64,000 bases of DNA, from assembly GCA_019119395.1 (NCBI GenBank), contig DWXC01000028.1, forward strand, positions 1-64,000, read 5' to 3'. A model generated the notes under the pieces. That model did no database searches. It was not told the origin of the DNA and was given only the letters and a program-made list of their open reading frames with translations. Positions 57,170 to 64,000 of this stretch are shown piece after piece; the first letter of the stretch is position 1; each line of letters starts with the position of its first letter. Position numbers and translations under genes: made by a program. The DNA comes from Candidatus Borkfalkia stercoripullorum. GTDB taxonomy: Bacteria; Bacillota; Clostridia; Christensenellales; Borkfalkiaceae.

Positions 57170-58366
57170 ATGGATAAAAGAATTTATTTCGATCACGCGG
57201 CGACGACGCCCGTCGATCCCCGCGTTTTGGACAAAATGCTGCCCTATTTCACGCAAAAATTCGGCAACCCCAATTCACAGCACGCCTTCGGGCGGGAAAC
57301 GGTTTGCGCCGTCGACGACGCGCGCGACGAGATCGCCGCTTGTATCGGGGCAAAACCTTCGGAAATTTATTTTACCTCGGGCGGAACCGAGGCGGACAAC
57401 TGGGCGCTGCGCGGGGCGGCATATTCTCTGGCAAACAAGGGCAAACACCTCATCGTGAGCGCGGTAGAGCACCCTGCCATGATCGCCACGGCGAAAGAAC
57501 TCGCCAAGAAGGGATTCGAAGTCACCTTTGCCGAAGTGGACGAATACGGCGCCGCAGACCTTGAAAAACTGGAAAAGGCCATCCGCCCCGACACGGTTTT
57601 CGTCGGCGTGATGACGGCAAACAACGAGGTGGGCACGATACAGCCCGTAAAAGAGATCGCCGCGCTCTGCAAGGCGAAGGGCATCGTGTTTTTCACCGAC
57701 GCCGTACAGGCGGCGGGCGCGATACCGCTGAACGTAAAGGAGATCGGCGCGGACATGCTCTCCTTTTCGGCGCATAAGTTTTACGGCCCGAAGGGGATCG
57801 GCGTGCTGTATATCCGTTCTGGGCTGAAAATAGAAAAGCTCGTCAGCGGCGGGCATCAGGAGCGCAGCATGCGCGGCGGCACCACGAACGTTCCCGCCGT
57901 CGTCGGCATGGCGGAGGCTCTTCGCATCGCAACGCAAAACCTTGACGAAAATGCGGCGTACGTTTCCGCGATACGCGACCGTTTTATACACAGAGTATTG
58001 CGCGAAATACCCTATGTAAAGCTGAACGGGCATCCCGAAAAGCGCCTGCCCGCAAACGCGAATTTTTCCTTCCGCTATATCGAAGGGGAATCGCTGCTGT
58101 TCAGCCTCGACTTGAAAAATATCGCCGTGTCCAGCGGTTCGGCGTGCTCGTCCGGCTCGCTCGAACCTTCGCACGTCCTGCTCGCGATGGGGCTGCCCGA
58201 AGGGCTCGCGCACGGTTCTATCCGCTTTTCCTTCGGCAAAGACAACACCATGGAAGAGGCGGATTATGCAGCGGACGCGCTCAAAGAGATCGTCGTAAAA
58301 CTGCGGGCGCTTTCGCCGCTCTTTCCCAAAGAATTAAAAAACGAAGTTTATCCCAAGGAGCAATGA
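57170..58366 (+). CDS. nifS: Cysteine desulfurase
   Basis: MDKRIYFDHAATTPVDPRVLDKMLPYF; SFSAHKFYGPKGIGVLYIR; SSGSACSSGSLEPSHVLLAMG. Confidence 0.97.
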   Translation: MDKRIYFDHAATTPVDPRVLDKMLPYFTQKFGNPNSQHAFGRETVCAVDDARDEIAACIGAKPSEIYFTSGGTEADNWALRGAAYSLANKGKHLIVSAVEHPAMIATAKELAKKGFEVTFAEVDEYGAADLEKLEKAIRPDTVFVGVMTANNEVGTIQPVKEIAALCKAKGIVFFTDAVQAAGAIPLNVKEIGADMLSFSAHKFYGPKGIGVLYIRSGLKIEKLVSGGHQERSMRGGTTNVPAVVGMAEALRIATQNLDENAAYVSAIRDRFIHRVLREIPYVKLNGHPEKRLPANANFSFRYIEGESLLFSLDLKNIAVSSGSACSSGSLEPSHVLLAMGLPEGLAHGSIRFSFGKDNTMEEADYAADALKEIVVKLRALSPLFPKELKNEVYPKEQ

Positions 58367-58367
58367 T

Positions 58368-58739
58368 ATGTATACGCAAAAAGTAATGGAAGCGTTTCAG
58401 AACCCCAAAAACGTCGGGGAAATACAGGACTATGACGGCATGGGCATGATCGGCAGCGAAGCCTGCGGCGACATCATGCAGGTATTCATCAAGGTGAAGG
58501 ACAACGTCATTGCCGACGCGAAGTTCAAAACATTCGGCTGCGCGGCGGCGATCGCCACCTCTTCCACCGCTACCGAGATGATCAAGGGCATGACGGTGGA
58601 CGAGGCGCTGGAAGTGACGAACAAAAAGGTCATCGAAGTTCTGGGCGGCCTGCCCCCGCAGAAAATACACTGTTCGGTGCTTGCCGAACAGGCGATCAAG
58701 GCGGCGATCGAGGACTATAAAGCCAAAAAAGCGGAGTAA
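58368..58739 (+). CDS. nifU: Fe-S scaffold protein NifU/IscU
   Basis: MYTQKVMEAFQNPKNVGEIQDYDGMGMIGSEACGDIMQVFIKV; KIHCSVLAEQAIKAAIEDY. Confidence 0.96.
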   Translation: MYTQKVMEAFQNPKNVGEIQDYDGMGMIGSEACGDIMQVFIKVKDNVIADAKFKTFGCAAAIATSSTATEMIKGMTVDEALEVTNKKVIEVLGGLPPQKIHCSVLAEQAIKAAIEDYKAKKAE

Positions 58740-58743
58740 GTTT

Positions 58744-59229
58744 ATGCGCAAAGCGGAACGGGAAGTGAAGGACGTAAAAGGGAAGTTCGCGGCGCTCATG
58801 CGCTGCCCGTACATCGTGCTCGCGGCAAACGGAGAGCGCGCGCCCTATCAGGTGCCGCTCAACTTCGGCGCGGCACTGCGCGAAGAGGGGCTCGTCCTGT
58901 ATTTTCACTGCGCGAAGGAAGGCAAAAAGCTCGAGCTGCTCCGCAGAGACGGGGAAGTTTCCTTCTGCGCGGCGAATATGCTGCGCGTGTTCAACAAGGG
59001 CATTGCGCCCTGCGGCTACACCACCGACTACGAGAGCGTGTGCGGCAGGGGAAGGGCGGAAATTTTGCGTGAAGAAGCCGAACGGCTGGAGGGGCTGAAA
59101 GTGCTCATGGAGCATTATACGGGCGAGGCGTTTTCCGACCGCTCGTTCGACGCGCGCGCCCTCTCTTTGACGGAAGTCGTAAAGATAACCGTATCCGAAT
59201 GGACGTGCAAGCGGCTGGTGCGGGGGTAA
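58744..59229 (+). CDS. Pyridoxamine 5'-phosphate oxidase-like FMN-binding protein
   Basis: PYIVLAANGERAPYQVPLNFGAAL...LVLYFHCAKEGKKLELLRRDGEVSFCA. Confidence 0.85.
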   Translation: MRKAEREVKDVKGKFAALMRCPYIVLAANGERAPYQVPLNFGAALREEGLVLYFHCAKEGKKLELLRRDGEVSFCAANMLRVFNKGIAPCGYTTDYESVCGRGRAEILREEAERLEGLKVLMEHYTGEAFSDRSFDARALSLTEVVKITVSEWTCKRLVRG

Positions 59230-59303
59230 TCGGCCCGAACGGAATATAGGAACAAACTTTCCGGTAAAACCGCCCGCCGCAATATTGCGGCGGGCGGACG
59301 TTT

Positions 59304-60137
59304 TTAATTTTTCAGTTCGTAAATTTTGTCGGAGAGTTCGGCGAGCTGCTCGGGGGAAAGCGTTTCGCCGCGCGCCTTGTCGGGTATGCCCGCACTGCGG
59401 AGAAGTTCGGCGGCCGCCCCGCGCGGCAGGGAAAAGGCGTTCATCAGGTTGTTTTCCAAAGTTTTCCTGCGCGATAAAAACGCTGCGCGCACCGTGTCGC
59501 GGTAGGTCTTGGCGCTCTTTACGGGTATGCGCCCTTCGCGAAAAGTGAGCTTTACGACCGCGCTGTCTACGTTGGGCACGGGGTAAAACATCTTTCGCGG
59601 CACATATTTTACGATCTCCGCGTCCGCCCGCCGTGCGATCGCCGCGGTGATCGCCCCGTATTCGGGCGTGTCCGCCTTCGCGCAAAAGCGCTTTGCGACG
59701 TCGTCCTGTACCATGATGACGAGTTTTTCCGCCTTTTCGCTCTCTTCCACGAACTTCATCACGAGGGGGGAAGTGATGTAATAGGGCAGGTTCGCAACGA
59801 CCGTATAGGGCGGCGTCTCCCTTTCCAATGCCTTCATGTCCTCTTTTAAAAAGTCGCGGAACACCACCTCGGTGTTTTCGCAGCCTGAAAGGGTTTCCGC
59901 AAGCACGGGCTGCAGGTTTTTGTCGATCTCGTATCCGACGACCGATTTTGCCGCGCGCGAAAGCTCGCGCGTGAGCGTGCCCGCGCCGCAGCCGATCTCC
60001 AGAACCGCCGTATCTTTATCCACGCCCGCAAGGGCCACGATGCTTTTGAGCAGGTTGGTGTCCGATATAAAGTTCTGCCCGAACTGCTTTTTGAAGGAAA
60101 AGCCGTGGCGGGACAGGATCAGGCGCATGTCTTCCAT
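59304..60137 (-). CDS. rsmA: 16S rRNA (adenine1518/1519-N6)-dimethyltransferase
   Basis: FSFKKQFGQNFISDTNLLKSIVALAGVDKDTAVLEIGCGAGTLTREL; VANLPYYITSPLVMKFVE. Confidence 0.96.
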   Translation of the reverse strand: MEDMRLILSRHGFSFKKQFGQNFISDTNLLKSIVALAGVDKDTAVLEIGCGAGTLTRELSRAAKSVVGYEIDKNLQPVLAETLSGCENTEVVFRDFLKEDMKALERETPPYTVVANLPYYITSPLVMKFVEESEKAEKLVIMVQDDVAKRFCAKADTPEYGAITAAIARRADAEIVKYVPRKMFYPVPNVDSAVVKLTFREGRIPVKSAKTYRDTVRAAFLSRRKTLENNLMNAFSLPRGAAAELLRSAGIPDKARGETLSPEQLAELSDKIYELKN

Positions 60138-60442
60138 AATTTGTCTCCGGGGGTGAAAGTATAAACCGCTCGCCTGCGGGCATACTGTCAGCGTAAACCT
60201 TTTCATGTCCGAGCGAACGGAAGTTTTTTACGAAACGAAAGTTATGCCAAGACGGGCGGAATGGGTTGAACAGGGTATTTTTATATCCTTACAAATGATA
60301 GGGAAAGTCGTAATTTATGAGTTCCGTTTTTTATTGAAACGTTACATCGTGAAAGACGGCTTTCTTTTTTTACTAAAAAGATGTGCGCCGCGCGGATAAG
60401 GCTGCCGCCGTTCGGGAGCGGGCCGTGCGCCCGCAAGCCGCG

Positions 60443-61045
60443 TCATTCGATGAAGGGGCGCACCCGCAACGTGACGCCGCAGTTTTTTGCGATCTCGCGG
60501 CATTGCCGTATTTTTTCTTCCCCGATGACGTCCACGACGGAAAACCAGGTGTTTATGCCCTTTTCGGCGCATTTTTTCGCGAAGTCCTGCAAGCCCGCGA
60601 AAGCCGCTTCGCCGAAGGCGGGTTTGCACAGTTTTACATAGTCCTGCGCGTTCGCCTCGTTCAGGCTGACGTTGATTTTGTCTATTACGGCGGCAAGTTC
60701 GCCCGTAACGTCGCGTTTCCAGATCATGTTCGCCTGCCCGTTGGTATTGACGCGCGTCGTGCCGCCGCGGCGTTTGATCTCCTTTGCCGCTTCCAAAAGC
60801 ACGGGCAGTTTGATCGTCGGCTCGCCGAACCCGCAAAAAACATACTCCTTGTAGCGGGCGATGTCTTCGGGAAGGCGGGCGATCACTTCCTCTGCGGAAG
60901 GCTCGCGCGCGAGCCACAGCTTGTGCCCGAAGTAATCCGCCTTTTCGTTGCGCACGCAAAAAGTGCAGTCGTTCGTGCATTTGCTCGTCAGGTTGATGTA
61001 TAAATTGCCGTCCAGTTCATAAGTGAAATTTTCGTATTTTTCCAT
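60443..61045 (-). CDS. Radical SAM protein, TatD-associated
   Basis: CTNDCTFCVRNEKADYFG (CxxxCxxC); adjacent to tatD. Confidence 0.9.
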   Translation of the reverse strand: MEKYENFTYELDGNLYINLTSKCTNDCTFCVRNEKADYFGHKLWLAREPSAEEVIARLPEDIARYKEYVFCGFGEPTIKLPVLLEAAKEIKRRGGTTRVNTNGQANMIWKRDVTGELAAVIDKINVSLNEANAQDYVKLCKPAFGEAAFAGLQDFAKKCAEKGINTWFSVVDVIGEEKIRQCREIAKNCGVTLRVRPFIE

Positions 61046-61046
61046 A

Positions 61047-61844
61047 TCAATGCCTCTGTGTGTCGGGGATGAATCTGAGTTTCGGGAACAGTTCGTGCGC
61101 GTTGTTCCAAATACTTTCGGCAAGCTCTTCCAGGGGTTCTCCGCGAAGGATTGCCAGTTTTTCGTATACCTTTACGACGTTTTTGGGCGTGTTCAGGGTG
61201 CCGCGGTAAGGTTCGGGCGCAAGGTAGGGGGAATCCGTCTCCGCAAGGATACGCTCTTTCGGCACGATCTTTGCGACTTCGTCCAGCCGCCGCGCGTTTT
61301 TGAAGGTAACGGGCCCCGCAAAGGAGATGTACAGCCCGAGTTTTAAATACTCTTTCGCCGTTTCGGGGCTGCCCGAAAAACAGTGCATCACCCCGCCGCA
61401 TTTGATTTTTCCGCGGTTGTCTTTCAGGATCTTCAGCGTGTCGGCGGCGGCGTCGCGGCTGTGTACGCAAAAGGGCAGACGCAGCGCGTCGGCAAGTTCG
61501 AGCTGGGCGGCGAACATCTTTTTCTGCGCCGCCTCGTCCGTCCCTTCATAATGGTAATCCAGCCCGATCTCCCCGACGGCGACGCCCTTGGGGGAAGAGA
61601 GGAGCGCGGCGAGCCTTTCGAGGTCTCCCTCTTTATATCCCGCGACGTCGGAAGGGTGGAATCCCGCCGCAAAGTACAGCGATGGGTATCTTTCCGCCTG
61701 CTGAGCGGCGAGCGCGGACGAGGCGAGATCCCATCCGACGCCGATCACCTTTTTTACGCCCGAGGCGGCGATCTCCGCAACGAGCGCGCCCGTGTCGCCG
61801 TATTTGTCTTGATAGTTCAGATGTGCGTGCGTGTCGATGTACAT
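61047..61844 (-). CDS. tatD: TatD family hydrolase
   Basis: MYIDTHAHLNYQDKYGDTGALV; AVGEIGLDYHYEGT; LAETDSPYLAPEPYRGTLN. Confidence 0.95.
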   Translation of the reverse strand: MYIDTHAHLNYQDKYGDTGALVAEIAASGVKKVIGVGWDLASSALAAQQAERYPSLYFAAGFHPSDVAGYKEGDLERLAALLSSPKGVAVGEIGLDYHYEGTDEAAQKKMFAAQLELADALRLPFCVHSRDAAADTLKILKDNRGKIKCGGVMHCFSGSPETAKEYLKLGLYISFAGPVTFKNARRLDEVAKIVPKERILAETDSPYLAPEPYRGTLNTPKNVVKVYEKLAILRGEPLEELAESIWNNAHELFPKLRFIPDTQRH

Positions 61845-62055
61845 GGTTTTCTCCGTTTTCCCGAATATTGTATACTTTTTTTGCCGTTCCGTCAACTCAT
61901 TCGCGGTGCGCGCGCGGGCCTTGAAAGACATGGAAAGCAGAAAAAGCAACATCATTGAGCAAAAAAAAATATTGCAAAAAGAAAAAGCGGAAGTATAATA
62001 AGAGCATAGGCAATGGCTGCGGGGCGGATGTCGCCCTGCGGCGGGAGGAATGAGC

Positions 62056-62910
62056 ATGAAAGTATGTCTGAGCGCGTTTGCCGACGAGGCGGCGCAGGAT
62101 TTTTCCGGGCAGATCGCGGCGCTCAAAGAAGAGCGCATCCCGTATATCGAGCTGCGCGGATTGGACGGCAAAAACGTATCCGAGATCACATTCGACGAGG
62201 CAAAGCGCTATAAAGAGATGCTGGACGAAGGCGGCATCTCCGTTTGGTCGGTCGGTTCGCCTTTGGGCAAAATCGGCGTTCGCGACGATTTTGCGGAGCA
62301 TCTGAAAAAGGCGGAACACATATTCCGCCTCGCCGGGATCTTCGGCACGCAGAAGGTGCGCGTATTCTCTTTTTATACCGGCGAGCCCGAAAAAGACGAA
62401 GCGGAAGTGTTTTCGCGCATGCGGCGGCTCGTCGCCCTGGCGGAGGATTGCGGCGCGGTGCTGTATCACGAGAACGAAAAAGAGATCTACGGCGATACCG
62501 CGAAGCGTTGCGTAAAACTTCTGGACGCGGTGCAGGGGCTTCGCTGCGTGTTCGACCCCGCAAACTTCGTTCAGTGCGGCGAGAATGTGGAAGCGGCGCT
62601 CGGGCTTTTGCAAAGCAGGGTCGGCTATTACCACGTTAAAGACGCGCTCGCGGACGGCACGGTCGTGCCCGCGGGGGAAGGAGTCGGGTATTTATCCCGC
62701 ATGGTCGCGGGGATACGTGGCGATACCGTTCTCACGCTCGAGCCGCACCTTGCGGTGTTCGAAGGGTACGCCGCGATCGACCGCACGGAGTTGAAAAACA
62801 AATACGTATTCGATTCTCCGCGCGCCGCATTCGGGGCGGCGGCAAAAGCGCTCCGTAAAATTTTGGAAGAAAATTCATTTCTGGAGGAAAACGGAAAATG
62901 GATAAAGTAA
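62056..62910 (+). CDS. Sugar phosphate isomerase/epimerase (xylose-isomerase-like TIM barrel)
   Basis: MKVCLSAFADEAAQDFSGQIAALKEERIPYIELRGLDGKNVSEIT; FDPANFVQCGE. Confidence 0.88.
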   Translation: MKVCLSAFADEAAQDFSGQIAALKEERIPYIELRGLDGKNVSEITFDEAKRYKEMLDEGGISVWSVGSPLGKIGVRDDFAEHLKKAEHIFRLAGIFGTQKVRVFSFYTGEPEKDEAEVFSRMRRLVALAEDCGAVLYHENEKEIYGDTAKRCVKLLDAVQGLRCVFDPANFVQCGENVEAALGLLQSRVGYYHVKDALADGTVVPAGEGVGYLSRMVAGIRGDTVLTLEPHLAVFEGYAAIDRTELKNKYVFDSPRAAFGAAAKALRKILEENSFLEENGKWIK

Positions 62911-64000
62911 AATTCGGCATCATCGGCGTAGGCAACATGGGCAGCGGGCATCTCGGCTTCTTTCAGTCGGGCAAGGTGAAAAACGGCGTGGTCACGGCGA
63001 TCGCCGACCTCGACGAAAAGAAACTGGAATCTGCGCGGAAAAAAACGCCGGGGGATTACGAATGCTATCGTTCGGGCGATGAGCTCATCGACAAGGCGGA
63101 CGTGGACGCGGTCATCGTCGCCGTGCCGCATTACGATCATCCGAGGCTTTCGATCCGCGCGCTCGAAAAGGGACTGAACGTCATCTGCGAAAAGCCCGCG
63201 GGCGTGTATACCAAGCAGGTCAAGGAAATGAACGCCGTCGCCGAAAAGAGCAAGGGGCTGTTCACGATGATGTACAACCAGCGCACCAACCCGCTCTACA
63301 TCAAAATGCACGAGATCGTCAAGAGCGGCGGGATCGGCGAGATCCGCCGCGTCAACTGGATCATCACCAACTGGTTCCGCACGCAGTTCTATTACGATTC
63401 GGGTTCGTGGCGCGCGACCTGGAAAGGGGAGGGCGGCGGCGTCCTTCTCAATCAGTGCCCGCACCAGCTCGATCTTTTGCAGTGGATCTGCGGCATGCCG
63501 AACAAAGTGCGGGCTTTCTGCCATTTCGGCAAATGGCACAACATCGAAACGGAGGACGACGTGACCGCATACCTCGAATTCCCCAACGGGGCGACGGGCG
63601 CGTTCATCACCACCACGGCGGACTCGCCCGGTACGAACCGCTTCGAAGTGCTGGGTTCCCGCGGCAAACTCGTCTGCGAAAAGGACACGCTCACCGTCAG
63701 CCGCCTCGATTGCGATCTGCAGGAATTCCTCATGACGGCGAAGGAAGGGTTCTCGCAGCCGAAGTATAAGGAAGAGGTCATCCCGCAGGGCGGCGAAAAT
63801 CCTCAGCACGTGGGTATCCTCAACAACTTCGCCAACGCCGTTCTGGGACTCGAACCGCTGTATGTGGACGGCAAGGAGGGGCTGCACTGCGTCGAACTCA
63901 TGGACTCGATGCTCCTTTCCGCATGGGAAAACAGGGAAGTCGCGCTCCCGATCGACGACGACCGTTATTACGGCGAACTGCAAAAGCACATCGCGCAGTC
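62898..64000 (+). CDS. Gfo/Idh/MocA family oxidoreductase, 3' truncated by window
   Basis: MDKVKFGIIGVGNMGSGHLGFFQSGKVKNGVVTAIADLDEKKLE; CEKPAGVYTKQVKEMNAV; frame open to window end. Confidence 0.92.
   Translation, partial: MDKVKFGIIGVGNMGSGHLGFFQSGKVKNGVVTAIADLDEKKLESARKKTPGDYECYRSGDELIDKADVDAVIVAVPHYDHPRLSIRALEKGLNVICEKPAGVYTKQVKEMNAVAEKSKGLFTMMYNQRTNPLYIKMHEIVKSGGIGEIRRVNWIITNWFRTQFYYDSGSWRATWKGEGGGVLLNQCPHQLDLLQWICGMPNKVRAFCHFGKWHNIETEDDVTAYLEFPNGATGAFITTTADSPGTNRFEVLGSRGKLVCEKDTLTVSRLDCDLQEFLMTAKEGFSQPKYKEEVIPQGGENPQHVGILNNFANAVLGLEPLYVDGKEGLHCVELMDSMLLSAWENREVALPIDDDRYYGELQKHIAQ

Noticed and set aside
62628-63989. 453-aa minus-strand ORF at the right edge
   Set aside because: Antisense to the Gfo/Idh/MocA gene, whose Rossmann GxGxxG and EKP motifs are clear.

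Overview
64 kb chromosomal window from a GC-moderate Firmicutes/Clostridia-type bacterium. That placement is inferred from T-box, Rrf2/Isc, BMP-type nucleoside ABC, collagen-like exosporium-type and sigma-A-like promoter features; no rRNA is present. Left edge: 5'-truncated Type III restriction Res subunit and a Schlafen/AlbA-type ATPase-HTH gene, followed by a tRNA-Gln-like 3' remnant, a 142-nt nested hairpin and decayed genes, which looks like an island boundary. Next: a 1250-aa predicted membrane-tethered tandem-XRE / InlB-repeat / LRR protein, then an AraC-controlled glycan-utilisation cluster (ABC permeases, binding lipoproteins, GH106-like, GH127-like and GH78-like enzymes, MBL, IMPase, MgtC, G1P dehydrogenase). 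Then xpt with a nucleoside ABC operon; feoAB with an untracked FeoB-associated small ORF; an ECF sigma / anti-sigma / paralogous lipoprotein module with a shared 42-nt bipartite motif on both divergent promoters; housekeeping genes; a glycosyltransferase and collagen-like protein pair; and tRNA-Arg(CCG). Beside the tRNA is an AT-rich orphan Rhs C-terminus with aromatic octapeptide repeats and a 2-TM candidate immunity protein. The right end has T-box-asnB, queH, an XRE regulator with three phased operators over a tiny membrane-protein promoter, iscR-nifS-nifU, rsmA, tatD and a sugar isomerase/oxidoreductase pair. Best candidates for undescribed biology: the Rhs tip/immunity pair (51.6-52.8 kb), the ECF module (40.9-43.8 kb), the membrane-tethered XRE protein (6.0-9.7 kb) and the XRE/triple-operator/mini-protein unit (55.8-56.5 kb). 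All assignments come from reading the sequence; no database search was run.
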